From Asterias amurensis (taxonomy: Eukaryota; Echinodermata; Asteroidea; Forcipulatida; Asteriidae), in assembly GCF_032118995.1 (NCBI RefSeq), contig NC_092669.1, forward strand, positions 4,277,501-4,341,500: 64,000 bases of DNA, written 5' to 3'. The notes beneath the pieces are model-generated. The model saw only the letters and a list, made by a program, of their open reading frames with translations. It was not told the origin of the DNA and searched no databases. How positions within the stretch are numbered: position 1 is the stretch's first letter; each line of letters opens with the position of its first letter. Positions 1 through 9,954 of this stretch are shown one piece after another. The position numbers were made by a program, and so were the translations under genes.

Positions 1-535
1 TTTTCAAGGTTGAATTACTCCAAACCCAAATAATTCTGAATGCCAAAGGATTAATCTTTCAGTTAAACTTGGTGGGGGATTACGTGATGCGTTGCACCCT
101 GCCGTGACGGAACGAACTCGCGTTTCAAGTTGGAAATAACAACGCAAATTGCTCTAACATTTCAGGTAAAAACTGTCAAATTTATTTGCTGAAATTGTCA
201 ACACATTATAATTAAACTTATCATTGGGTTGTTTGTAAAATTACCTCGGGTGACATATAACGTTATGTTTTATCTGAAGAGTGAAAGTGCCAACGTTTAT
301 TGCCTAGCATAGGATAGCCTACTCCTACTAAAGTACTAGTAAAACTATAACGTCAGGCCTCGTAGGCCTACCGTAAGGGCCATACGTCAACGTTAGTTTT
401 GTTTAAATAACCCACCATCCATTTGCAAGAGTCGGAATTCTCCTCCGGATCCATCATCGTACGGGACAGCTTTCAGATTAGTCTTACTAAGCCGTCAACG
501 TGAATACAGTAATTACACACTCAAGCTACTGAAAA
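1..535. other. Unassigned intergenic DNA
   Basis: I see no coding exon, RNA gene or repeat that I can name here. The sequence is AT-rich and has stop codons in all frames. Confidence 0.5.
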
Positions 536-540
536 AAATA

Positions 541-811
541 TTCGCGACTAGTCGCAGAAATATTCACGACGTCATGAAAATGTTCGCGACTAGTCGTGAA
601 AAAAATCGCGACTAGTCGTAAAAAAATTCGCGACTTGTCGTGAAAAAATTCGCGACTAGTCGTGAAAAAATTCGCGACTTGTCGTGAATAAATTCACGAC
701 GTCGCAAAAATATTCACGACGTTGCAAAAATATTCGCGACTTGTCGTGAATAAATTCACGACGTCGCAAAAATATTCACGACGTCGCAAAAATATTCACG
801 ACTGGCTGTGT
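541..811. repeat. Minisatellite of 20-23 bp units, each built on a short palindrome
   Basis: About 13 consecutive units follow the pattern TTCGCGACTAGTCGTGAAAA or TTCACGACGTCGCAAAAATA. Each unit has a GC-rich dyad core (CGACTAGTCG or CGACGTCG) followed by an A-tract. The two core types alternate irregularly, and some cores carry one change that breaks the dyad (CGACTTGTCG). Units start near 541, 563, 583, 606, 628, 650, 672, 694, 714, 734, 756, 776 and 796. Confidence 0.92.
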
Positions 812-1035
812 CCCGTCAGGGCCACCATAGTCTTCTGTCTTTTTTAAAACAATGTAATTTTTGTGTACATTAACTTCCCACCACACTATCTATCTAAATG
901 GTGTAATACATTCCTCTTGGAAGTAGAGTATAGTCGTACTGTAAGGTGCAAAGTGCGCACGCAGTGCTTTCTCTAGGTTAACTTTGTATTTTGTTGTTAG
1001 GGGAAGCAGGATTTTGGTTTGCCATCCTCCTCAAC

Positions 1036-1109
1036 CTCTGCCCCATCCCTACCCCTCCCCATCCCTACCCCTCCCCTCCCTACCCCTCCCCTCCCTACCC
1101 CTCCCCTTT
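1036..1109. repeat. C-rich tandem tract (CCCTACCCCTCC-type)
   Basis: A pyrimidine-rich tandem repeat of CCCTACCCCTCC-like units. The minus strand has many closely spaced runs of three or four G, so G-quadruplex formation is possible. A proline-rich reading frame through it is low-complexity and not a credible gene. Confidence 0.8.
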
Positions 1110-1579
1110 ATTTTTACATAGAGCTATGTGCTTGATGGTGCTTGGTGTTCCCATTGGACATTTGTTTACCGTTGCTACGCGACAAGTTATCGTGACTGGC
1201 GTTTCTTGTTAATCTAGCTACCGTGCGTTCCCCCACCTGCGACGCTTGCACACAGCGTATAGTTGCGGTAGTTTCTAGTGTGACGGCTGTTCCCCATTGG
1301 ACTAAGTTAGCGGCTCTGTAAAGTTACCGTGGTTGCGCTGAAAACTTCCGCGACCTCTTTTGACAACATAATGGTGGTCTAAATTGTTGCCAGAAAAGAC
1401 AAACCCCCGGCCCACCCCCAAGGCGGCAGAGGACCGATTGAACTATTTGGTCCGACTGCTAGCTTTATGGTAAACTTGAACTGCTCTTGAACAAAGATGC
1501 AAAGGTCGTTTTTATGGTACTCCGAGCTTTTGAAAAAATTCGCGGTATTATGTCGACAACAACTCGAGAATTGGTTTAA

Positions 1580-1965
1580 AGGCACAGTACAAGTTTGGTA
1601 ATTGTCAAAGACTAGTATTATCACTTAGTGTATCCAAACATATGCATAAAAACAAACATGTGGAAATTTGGGCTTAATTGGCGTCGAAACTGCGAATACA
1701 AATACAAATAATGGAAGAAAAAACACCCTTGTCACACAAACTTGTGTGCTTTTAGATCCTTGATGTCGAGCCCTCAAATTCTAAATCTGAGGTCTCGAAA
1801 TCAAGTTCGTGGAAAATTACTTCTTTCTCGAAAACTACGTCACTTCAGAGGGAGCCGTTTCTCACAATGTTTTATACTATCAACCTCTCCCCATTACTCG
1901 TTAATTACCAAGTAAGGTTTTATGCCAATAATTATTATGGGAAGTTACCAATAGTGTCAATGCCT
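1580..1965. mobile_element. Family A MITE
   Basis: Family A is about 385 bp. Its ends read AGGCAGTGGACACTATTGG and the reverse complement, next to TTAA. The interior holds an inverted pair around GAGACCTCA...TGAGGTCTC, and conserved blocks such as GAGGGAGCCGTTTCTCACAA, AAAATAACAAACCTGTG and GTGTGCTTTCAGATGC recur in every copy. No transposase is encoded. This copy spans from TTAA at 1576 to TTAA at 1966, and its right TTAA is also the left TTAA of the next element. Confidence 0.85.
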
Positions 1966-1969
1966 TTAA

Positions 1970-2352
1970 AGGAACACGTTGCCTTGGATCGGTCGAGTTG
2001 GTCTTTGAAAAGCGTTTTTTGACCGTTTATTATAAAATGCATATGGTTAGAAAGATGATGTAAAAGTAGAATACAATGATCTACACAAATATGCCTCGAA
2101 ATTGCGTGGTTTTCTTTTTACCTCGTCCAATACCACGGTCGGCCATTTATGGGAGTCAACATTTTGACCCCCATAAATGGCCAACCGTGATAGTTCGCGA
2201 CGTAAAAAGAAAACCGTGCAATTTTGAGAGATACTTGTGTGGATCATTATATTATACTTTTAAAACATCTTTCTAACCATATGCATTTCATAACAAACGG
2301 TTTCAAACGCTTTTTATAGACCAACTCGTCCAATCCAAGGCAACGTGCTCCT
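1970..2352. mobile_element. Family B palindromic MITE
   Basis: Family B is a near-complete palindrome of about 380 bp. It begins AGGAACACGTTGCCTTGG, ends with the reverse complement, and is flanked by TTAA. The arms meet at a central GGCCATTTATGGGAGTCA stem. The end TTAAAGGAA matches the terminal motif known from T2/Kolobok-type MITEs. Full copies also lie at 17.1, 22.5 and 48.2 kb. Two overlapping reading frames, one on each strand, are mirror images of the palindrome and not genes. Confidence 0.88.
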
Positions 2353-2702
2353 TTAAACATAATGGCCATTCAGTCATTTGATTGACTCTGAGAAGAGACG
2401 TATTTATGATGATTGATTATCGTTTTGGGTTGGGGGTTTTTGTCAAATAAAGAGTACTTGACCATTCAAGTGACCTACAATATTGTATAAAAAGAAACAC
2501 ACTGCCGAAGATACGGGTTACATTTGTATCGGTCCCGGTGGCATATATTTTGTTTTTACACCGCATGCAGTGAAGGGTTTTGTATTGTAACACTGCCAAC
2601 TCCCGCCTTGAGTTTGAGACTACATCGCATCGCTTTTGAAATAATCCTCCATTAATAATTAATTAGGACTTGTAATGCGCACGTATCCACCCTGCTAGGT
2701 GT

Positions 2703-3030
2703 TCAAGGCGCACTACAACCAAAAACAAAACAAGCGGAAACAGTCACAACAAAAGTAGTCCTTGAATACCTGGAACAATTAAGATAAGTTTTGAGAAGAT
2801 ATTTGACATTTTTGGAACTTAGACAAGATCTCAGACAAACTGGTAGAGAGTTCCAGATGCGTGGCGCAGCTGAAGAAAAAGACCTGCCACCACAGGGGTG
2901 TCGAGATTTGGGTTCAATGAGGAGAAGCATGGAGCTTGATCGAAGGTGTAAACTGGAAGTAGTTTTGAGATATAGTGGGGTGCCTTGCCGTTATAGTGCT
3001 TTGTGGACAATGACGGAGATGTGCATAAAT
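2703..3030 (-). pseudogene. C-terminal remnant of a non-LTR retrotransposon ORF2
   Basis: Translated on the minus strand, 3030-2900 contains HYNGKAPHYISKLL and 2900-2703 contains FSSAAPRIWNSLPVCLRS followed by KYLLKTYL. This order (KALNGxAPxYI, then AAPRLWNSLP, then LLKTxL) is typical of the segment just downstream of reverse transcriptase in CR1/Jockey/L2-like LINEs. The two halves lie in different frames, so there is a frameshift, and only about 100 residues remain. The 5' side is cut by a family A2 element. Confidence 0.75.
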
Positions 3031-3378
3031 AACTCAAAACAAATATTAACTTAAAAATGACTTGGAAACGAGAATTGGAGAGCTGTTGATAGTATAGAAC
3101 ATTGTGGGAAACGGCTCCCTCTGAAGTAACGTAGTTTTTGCGAAATAGATAATTTCTCACTAAAATATCACAAGACTTCTAGCTAGAAGTCTTTTATTCC
3201 TATCTAAGAGCACACAAGTTCGTCCAACAAGGGTGTCTTTTCTTTCATCATTTCCTCGCAACTAAGATGACCAATTGAGCCCAAATTTTCACAGGTTTGT
3301 TATTTTGTGCTTATTTTGGGATACACCAAGTGAGAAACCTGGTCTTTGACAATTACCAATAGTGTCCAGTGTCTTTGG
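3031..3378. mobile_element. Family A2 MITE, left end truncated
   Basis: A2 is a subfamily of A. Its intact ends read AGGGAAGGTACACGTTTGG, and its inner hairpin is AGACTTCTAGCTAGAAGTCT. This copy starts inside the left arm, directly against the LINE remnant, and ends with AATTACCAATAGTGTCCAG. Confidence 0.75.
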
Positions 3379-4382
3379 GTGCTTTGTGGACAATGAGCAC
3401 GCAATGGGGGAGATGTGCATGACAGCGTTTATCGCAGGGCAATTGCAGTGTTTCACTAAAAACCCCTGGCTGTGGTGTACAAAAAAAATTACTTGTCCCG
3501 ACGGGTTCGTATCTGGAGTCCGGTTCGAGTGGCGACTTACTTTTGGGTAAGGAGGCGAGGTTCCGGGTTCAAGTGTTCCTGATGGACCCAAATCAATAGT
3601 TCGTTTAATCACAGTGTCAATAAACCATAAGATACACTTGTTTACAAGAGGCGCATTTATTTTGCTGGTCACTTTTAGTTTACGAGTGGACAGAGCTAGA
3701 ATTATTATAAAGCGCTTACCACCAAAGGTTTGGTCGGAAGTTCGCTAAGGCACAGATGAAAGAAATAAGTAATTTTTATAGGTTTCCTGGAACAAGTGGG
3801 CTTTCAGAAGTGCGTTGAACATGTTGGCAGGGATGTTGTGCCCCTGATATGATGTGATTTGGAAGTTTATTCTAGAGTTTGGGTCAACTTATTGAGAAGG
3901 CTCTATCTGCCAAATGTGACGTCACTTTGTGGGTTACTATCCCTATGTTTCGTCACACCGGTGTTCTATTTTCCTAATACAATTTATCCAAATGCTAAGC
4001 CAAAACCTTAAAATCACAATGTTTCACCCCCGGGACATAGGGTTGTCGGAACACAGCGGGTGTCAGAACCGAGGAGCAGTCGCCACAAGATGATGTGGTG
4101 CAACTTAAAACCAAATGTAGTTTTTAGCCTATTATAAATATAGATCTGTATATACAATAAAATATCTGAAAATTTTCAATTGAAAAGCTGGTCGTGTCGT
4201 TAGGATATTGCTGAAATCCAGAGAGAATAATGAAGAATAATCTGCTGGATGACGTCGCGAATAAGAACATACATACAAAATATCGCCCTCTTATGACATA
4301 TTGGAATACACAATCCGAGAAACGTTACTGACAGTAACGTTTTCTCATAATTCGACTTTGAGGACGCATAACTGAGATCTTT
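3379..4382. other. Unassigned intergenic DNA
   Basis: No gene, RNA or named repeat found in this 1 kb. Confidence 0.45.
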
Positions 4383-4386
4383 TTAA

Positions 4387-4768
4387 AGACACTGGACACC
4401 ATTGGTAATTGTCAAAGACCAGTCTTCTCATTTGGTGTATCTCAACATGTGCATACAATAACAAACCTGTGAAAATTTGAGCTCAATTGGTGGTCAAAGT
4501 TGCGAGATAAAAATGAAAGAAAAAAACACCCTTGTCACACGAAGTTGTGTGCATTTATACGGTTGATTTCGAGACCTCAAAATTATAAGTCTGAGGTCTA
4601 GAAATCAAATCCGTGGACAATTACTTCTTTCTCTAAAACTAATGGCACTTCAGAGAGAGCTGTTTCTCACAATGTTTGTTACCATCAACCTCTCTCCATT
4701 ACTCGTCACCAAGTAAGGTTTTATGCTAATAATTATTTTGGGTAATTACCAATAGTGTCCACTGCCTT
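4387..4768. mobile_element. Family A MITE
   Basis: Left end follows TTAA at 4383 and reads AGACACTGGACACCATTGG. The right end CCACTGCCTTT has lost its TTAA. Confidence 0.83.
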
Positions 4769-5096
4769 TCAATGGCCTAATAACCACACGTACTTCGAGG
4801 TGATGTTTTTCAAAAGATACAATCAAAAGCTGCTTTACAGCTTCTAACCACGCAAAGCTATAAGCAAACACTGCAGCATGCGAGTTTCGTTGAAAACGAT
4901 TATGTTTTGTTTTCGCTCTGCATTATTCTCCGAGACTCTGAAAATGGCGGTGGTGTTAAGAGGCGATTACTTGCATGCGTGTGACGTGCAAACAATCGGA
5001 AGCGGTTTCCCATTGTTATCTTGCATTGTGAGGTACCAATGTACTTGTATATATTTAGTTTGCGACAAAACCGTGTGTTTATCTACTTTTATCTAC

Positions 5097-5133
5097 TTTT
5101 TTTTTTTTTTTTTTTTACATTCCCCCCCCCCTC
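5097..5133. repeat. Poly-T / poly-C tract
   Basis: A T run of nearly 20 bases followed shortly by a run of about ten C. It follows a unit (5018-5080, GCATTGTGAGGTACCAATG and onward) that resembles 63816-63880, so both may belong to one dispersed repeat. Confidence 0.6.
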
Positions 5134-5176
5134 AAAAAATAAACAACAAATCCTGGTAACGAGCCTGCTCTGACCT

Positions 5177-5393
5177 CTGACGTAGTTTTGAGAAAGAGGT
5201 AATTTCTCACTCAAATATTTGAATCTGAGAAAGACTTCAGGCCTGAAGCCTCTCTCAAGCATCTAAAAACACACATTTTGTGAATCAAGGGTGTTTTTTC
5301 TTCCATTATTCTCTCGGAACTTCGACGACCAATTGAGTTCAAATTTTCAAAATTTCGTTATTTTATGCATTATGTTGGAATACACTAAGTCAT
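5177..5393. mobile_element. Family A2 fragment
   Basis: Right-hand part of an A2-like element. The hairpin here is the diverged AGACTTCAGGCCTGAAGCC, followed by the usual AAGGGTGTTTTTTCTTCCAT block. Both TTAA ends are missing. Confidence 0.7.
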
Positions 5394-5521
5394 AACTTAG
5401 GACGAGTTAAGTTCCGTATTCTTAGACATTATGACGCGTTGAACCCACCCTAAGTTAGGATGTATTACTCGGCCTAACTCGAGATAGAATTTACCCTAGG
5501 TTTCGTGAAATCGACTGCAGT
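5394..5521. mobile_element. Family D repeat
   Basis: Family D carries inverted TTAGGACGAGTTA/TAACTCGTCCTAA units inside ends resembling CAGCCGATTTCAC. This copy keeps two TTAGGA-type units and a right end TTTCGTGAAATCGACTGCAG. Confidence 0.6.
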
Positions 5522-5906
5522 ACCTTTAAGATCAATCCATGAAGTTGTAAAATTTAGAATCTGTGCATATATGAGAACTCCACTCTCTGTCATGAATATG
5601 TATGAGGTATACTAATGTGGAATAATTTGCCATACAGTCAACCAAGGTGCAGTAATTATGCACGCTTCACTCACCAACTCGGGTCCACCAAAAAGTTCGC
5701 AAGTCTTGTTTTCTTTGTGTCTGGTCAGTGCTTTTTGTTTACGTTCTGGGTTCAGCTTTTTCAGTTCAGTAGAAAGGAAAATACCAAGATGTGAAACAAT
5801 CTTTAGGTGACGCAAATGTCAAAGAAATTGTTTACGGGATCATCGGAAATTACTTTAAACTTGGGCAAAGTTTACCTCTGGTTTTTGGAACCGCTCGATT
5901 GTTTAA

Positions 5907-6260
5907 AAGATTTGGGTACCTTGTCAAAATATCTATAGATTTACATTAAACTTACAGGGTTTGAAGATAATGAGAGTGGAAAGCTTCCCTTCAAATTTTA
6001 CTCACTGAGGTGCTGTAGTTTTTGAGAAATGAGTAAAACATTGTCATGAAAATACGTTTGTAAATGATTAAAATCATTTTCGTCTCATGAGACGAAAATT
6101 ATTTTCATGACATTGTTTTACTCACTTCCCAAAAACTACAGCACCTCAGCACGTAATATTTTCAGGGAAGCTTTCTACTTTCATTATCTTCAAACTGTGT
6201 AAGTTTAGTGTAAATCTGTGGACATTGTGTTTTTTGTCCTACAAAATTTACATAGACCCT
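5907..6260. mobile_element. Family C palindromic MITE
   Basis: Family C is a palindrome of about 355 bp flanked by TTAA. The left arm reads GATTTGGGTAC...AAGCTTCCC...CAGCACCTCA in either orientation, and the centre is a perfect GTCTCATGAGAC dyad. Both TTAA ends are present here (5903 and 6261). Confidence 0.88.
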
Positions 6261-6442
6261 TTAAACGCTAATAATTATGTAAATGTATGTATATAAACAA
6301 TAAAAATGTACTGTGAACATTTCATTTCAAAAGAGGGTAACGTTCAAACACTGGAGCAGTTATGTTCAAACAGAAAGAGGCATGTGTAATCTTGAGATGT
6401 GCTTTTGAGAAAGAAAAAAAAATATCCTGTAAAAACTTTAGC

Positions 6443-6790
6443 TAGACTTGTGGACAAGTCGTTAAATGCTTGTTGCGATAACAGCGTTCCGACTCTCTCC
6501 GCGATTCCCGTGATGCTGTCGGTATTCTCGTGAGACTGCTGGGCCCCTACGAGTCTACTACTCTTCTCTAAGGCCGTGTCCGAAACGGCGACTTTGGCTA
6601 CAGCTACGGCTAGATCGCGCGCGTCTGCCTATTCTTCAACACTGGTAGACGCGCTGACCTAGACGTAGCTGTAGCCGAAGTCGTCGTTTCGGACACGGCC
6701 TAGTAGTCGGCAACCAGCAGCTTCGCGAGAGAGCTGTGATCTCGCGAGAGCAGTATTCGATCGCGGAAATCTGAATCATTAGAGAGGTTT
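6443..6790. mobile_element. Family I element, left part, with a nested family H insertion
   Basis: It starts with the family I end TAGACTTGTGGACAAGTC, and interior blocks match the intact copy at 60726-60931 (for example GTTCCGACTCTCTC and CAACCAGCAG). It is interrupted at 6571-6701 by a family H palindrome. The right terminal repeat is missing. Confidence 0.65.
6571..6701. mobile_element. Family H palindromic MITE (GGCCGTGTCC ends)
   Basis: Inverted ends AGGCCGTGTCCGAAACGG and CCGTTTCGGACACGGCC (one base differs internally) enclose paired GCTACAGCTACGGCT-like arms. It is GC-rich compared with the surroundings and lies inside a family I element. Relatives are at 40164-40304 and 52303-52474. 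Confidence 0.8.
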
Positions 6791-7045
6791 TGCAAGCGGA
6801 CGGGGGGAGATACAGATACTAATACGTCGACACTTTGTGTGTTCACGTGACGCGTATCTGCGACTATCGTATTTTGCATACACGTTAATAGCAAAGGTTA
6901 CAGGAGCTCATACACGTCGTGGAAAAACGGATACTGTTTTGTAGACTTTTAGTTGTATTTTTGTCCTAGGTCAAAAAACAATTCCAAAGGAATTGCATTA
7001 ACGACTTGTTCGCAAGTCTACCACTATGTGCGCATGTAGAACTAT

Positions 7046-7199
7046 GGGTGCGTTCGTTTAGCTTCCCTGGGTCGACCCCGGTGTGTGGCGTGTTTTTTTT
7101 CCAGGACAAACGTGTGCAGACAATTACCCACGTTCGTCCTGGAAAAAAAAACACCGTCACACACCGGGGTCGACCCAGAGAAGCTAAACGAACGCACCC
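7046..7199. mobile_element. Family F element, short form (near-perfect hairpin)
   Basis: A 154-bp inverted repeat with ends GGGTGCGTTCGTTTAGCTTC, flanked by TAT on both sides (7043-7045 and 7200-7202). The arms pair over most of their length through GGTCGACCC(C)GGTGTGTG. The core differs from the roughly 250-bp F copies, so this is a separate subfamily that shares the ends. Confidence 0.85.
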
Positions 7200-7552
7200 T
7201 ATATAAACCCTAGCAGTGACCCTGGCTGGTTGTGCAGACTCAATGTGCGTGTCGTGTAAAGGTATCCTTCATGACGTGTGTGATATTATTGTCTAACCTT
7301 CTTTTCAAGGTTTATAGATTTTGTTACTTTTGATGGTATCGATCAACAAAGGTAAAAGAGGGGTATTAAAGGCAATGGACACTGTTGCTCTTCCTGATTT
7401 GACATTATTCACTCCGGATTATTGGTGCTATCCCCCAAAAAAAAAAAAGTGACCATTTCGAAACAAAATTTTCAAAGGTTAGTTTCATAGAATTAAAACA
7501 GTCGAATTGTTTCACAAACCAAAGTTATCCTCCATGATCAAATTGCGTTTAA

Positions 7553-7850
7553 AGGCACTGGACACTATTGGTAAAATACTCAAAGTAATTGTCAAAATAA
7601 AAACTTATTTGGTAACCAGCAACTGTAAATAGTATAGCACATTGTGAGAAACGGCTCCCTCTGCAAGAGCGTAGTTTTTGAGAAAGAAGTAATTTCTCAC
7701 TAAACTACAGCTGGGGTCTCCAATCAAGCATGTGAAAATACATAACTCTCTTGCAACTTCGACGACTTATTTAGTCAACATTTTCACAGGTTTGTTATTT
7801 AATGCATGTTAAGATACACCAAGTGCGAAGACTGGTCTTTGACAATTACC
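7553..7850. mobile_element. Family A2-like MITE
   Basis: Left TTAA at 7549. The right end breaks off in TCTTTGACAATTACC, where a family D repeat begins. The central hairpin is reduced. Confidence 0.75.
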
Positions 7851-7851
7851 T

Positions 7852-8049
7852 GCAGCCGAGTTCACAACACGCTAGGATTAATCCTTACTGGGAGCATGGA
7901 GGTAGAATTGCTGGGAGTTAGGACGAGTAACTCGTCCTAACTTAGGATTGGTTCAATGCGTTCGTATACGTTTATGGATACATAACTTAACTCGTCCGAA
8001 GTCATAAGATTATTCCTAAAATATGAAGAGTTTGGTAAAATCGACGGCA
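7852..8049. mobile_element. Family D repeat
   Basis: Bounded by CAGCCGAGTTCAC and the opposing AAAATCGACGGCAG. It contains the inverted pair GTTAGGACGAGTAACTCGTC. Confidence 0.7.
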
Positions 8050-8240
8050 GTACCTTTAACAAGCAACAACCTCTGAATCTAGTTTGAAGCATTTGGTGTG
8101 AGCTCATTCATGACGGCCATTGCAAACAGCCAGAAATCTGCAAGGTCATTGCTGTTTAAAGATATACGGGTTTTTAGTAAAACAGAAACAAAAATCATTG
8201 ACGGAGTTCAACCTGAAATCTCACTCATACTGGAGATTAT

Positions 8241-8492
8241 GGGTTGCGTTCGATTAGCTTCCCTGGGTCTACCCCGCGGTGCTCACTCGGGTGAGCCCCT
8301 TACAAGAGCTAAACGAACGATCACTGACCGCTCTCGTAGTGACGTCACGCACCCGGGGCCAGCCCCAAGTGACCCACTCCACAAGCAGGGCACTGGGGGC
8401 TGACCTAGGTGAGCCCCTGGAATGAAGTCAAATCTATTCGAACGCACCGGGGAAGACCGGGGTCGACCTAGGGAAGCTAAACGAACGCACCC
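8241..8492. mobile_element. Family F element, long form
   Basis: Ends GGGTTGCGTTCGATTAGC and the opposing CTAAACGAACGCACCC, flanked by TAT on both sides. The GC-rich interior has a repeated, inverted GGGGCTCACCCGGGTGAGCC-like motif. Reading frames on both strands through it recur at every F copy and are not genes. Confidence 0.83.
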
Positions 8493-8561
8493 TATATATA
8501 CCCGGACCCCCACCCCCTTCTGAAGATCATCCTTACACATTGTCATTGTTAACATTATTTG

Positions 8562-8662
8562 AACGATTTGAAGATAATATTATGATAGAAAGAATCCCTG
8601 AAGTTATTACTTGCTTGAGCTACTACAGTTTTTGAGAAATGAGTAAAACAATGTCACGAAAA
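8562..8662. mobile_element. Family C half-element
   Basis: Only the inner part of the left arm is recognisable (GATTTGAAGATAAT to TTTTGAGAAATGAGTAAAAC). Neither end is present. Confidence 0.55.
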
Positions 8663-8769
8663 GAAACGTCGTCTTAGAAACACCATAGAGTAGGGACAGA
8701 CGAACACTGTTTAAGCATGTACAACGTTTTTACGACTCTGCTGGAAACATCCACACTGAAGTAGAAGTC

Positions 8770-8862
8770 GGCCAGCGCGCAGTAGTCGCGCAGAGAGCAC
8801 AGCTGCAACTCGACTATCTCACCGCGTGGGACCAAAAACGACTTGTCCACAAGTCTACAGTG
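8770..8862. mobile_element. Family I fragment, right half
   Basis: Matches the right half of 60726-60931 (AACTCGACTATCTCACCGCG, GTGGGACCA) and ends in the family terminal repeat CGACTTGTCCACAAGTCTA. Confidence 0.65.
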
Positions 8863-9152
8863 GGTAGGGGTTCATGTCATGGCCAAAAACTTGTTCTACA
8901 AAGGGTATCAAAACAAAATACCGTGTAAACTGCTTTTTCTATGAAAAGTGTTAACGTCACTTTGTATACACTTGAGATGCAGCGAGGCTTGACAAGATTT
9001 TTTTTTTGTTAACAATAAATAATCAAAGCCAACAAAATGGTGACCTTCAAACTTGAATACATCGATCACTTATGACGATGGTTCGGTGACAAGTTCTTTC
9101 CCGCAGTGTCTGGTTGTGTTGATATACAGGCCAATATAACGCTGCACTCCCG

Positions 9153-9420
9153 TTGTGACACTATTAGTAATTACTCAAAATAATTATAAGCATAAACCTT
9201 TCTTCGTGACGAGTAATGGGGAGAGGTTGATGGTATAAAACAGTGTGAGAAACGGTTCCCTCTGAAGTGCCATAGTTTTCGAGAAAGAAGTAATTTTCCA
9301 CGAATTTGATTTCGAGACCTCAGATTCAGAACTTGAGGTCTCGAAATCAACCATCTAAACGCACACAACTTCGTGTGACAAGGGTGTTTTTTTCTTTCAT
9401 TTGTTATCTCGCAAGTAATG
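9153..9420. mobile_element. Family A MITE, truncated at both ends
   Basis: Retains GTAATTACTCAAAATAATT, the AGAAACGGTTCCCTCTGAAG block and the inverted GAGACCTCA pair. It stops at CTCGCAAGTAATGG. Confidence 0.75.
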
Positions 9421-9875
9421 GCTGAACAGAAACAGGTTACTATAGCCAAGGTCACACTAAGTTTGCACTGTTGTGGTGCCCCACTGAAAATTTTGCTTAG
9501 CAAAGAAGTTTTCTTCAAGCAGTTTTTTTTTCTGCAACAACACTAAACAGCCTTTTAAAAAATGTTCCGAAAGCTCCCCATGCATACATACCCAAGTTGG
9601 GGGCCCTATTTGTTGACACCATGCATGGGGTGACAGACGTACCCTAGCCCCCCCCCCCCTCAAGCAATCCTTTCAGAGCAAAACTCTTACCAGCCTTGGA
9701 CCCTGCACAACTTTGAAAAGTTCTATTGTGCATAACTTCGACAAAGGGATCCAAATTCAAATGCGAAACGAATAATCAGTGCGTGACTTCGGGGCCGTAC
9801 CGTATGGATACAAATTGAAAAGTCGCGTGACGGTGGTGGGATTTTGGTTTTCCATTCTCATGAAAAAGTGCACTT

Positions 9876-9954
9876 TCTACGCGATCAAAGGTCGAACAAA
9901 ATTCATACAACATATCTACGCGATCAAAGGTCGAACAAAATTCATACAACATAT
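9876..9954. repeat. 39-bp tandem duplication
   Basis: Two identical head-to-tail copies of a 39-bp unit beginning TCTACGCGATCAAAGGTCG (9876 and 9915). 39 is a multiple of three, so an open frame continues through it, but I see no protein family. Confidence 0.9.

Noticed and set aside
991..1212. Proline-rich small protein
   Set aside because: Translation of a C-rich tandem repeat; no supporting signal.
2047..2276. Overlapping frames on both strands with similar peptides
   Set aside because: They are the two arms of a family B palindrome read in opposite directions.
5394..5521. TTAGGA repeats as telomere-like sequence
   Set aside because: The units are inverted pairs in a dispersed element, TTAGGA rather than TTAGGG, and never form an array.
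8098..8555. Overlapping frames with VRLASLGLPR-type peptides
   Set aside because: They recur in every family F copy and follow its inverted repeats.
9171..9518. Recurring open frames ending in peptides such as FRGSRFSQCFIPSTS
   Set aside because: The same peptides appear at more than ten places because they are translations of family A MITEs. There is no start context, domain or conserved frame.
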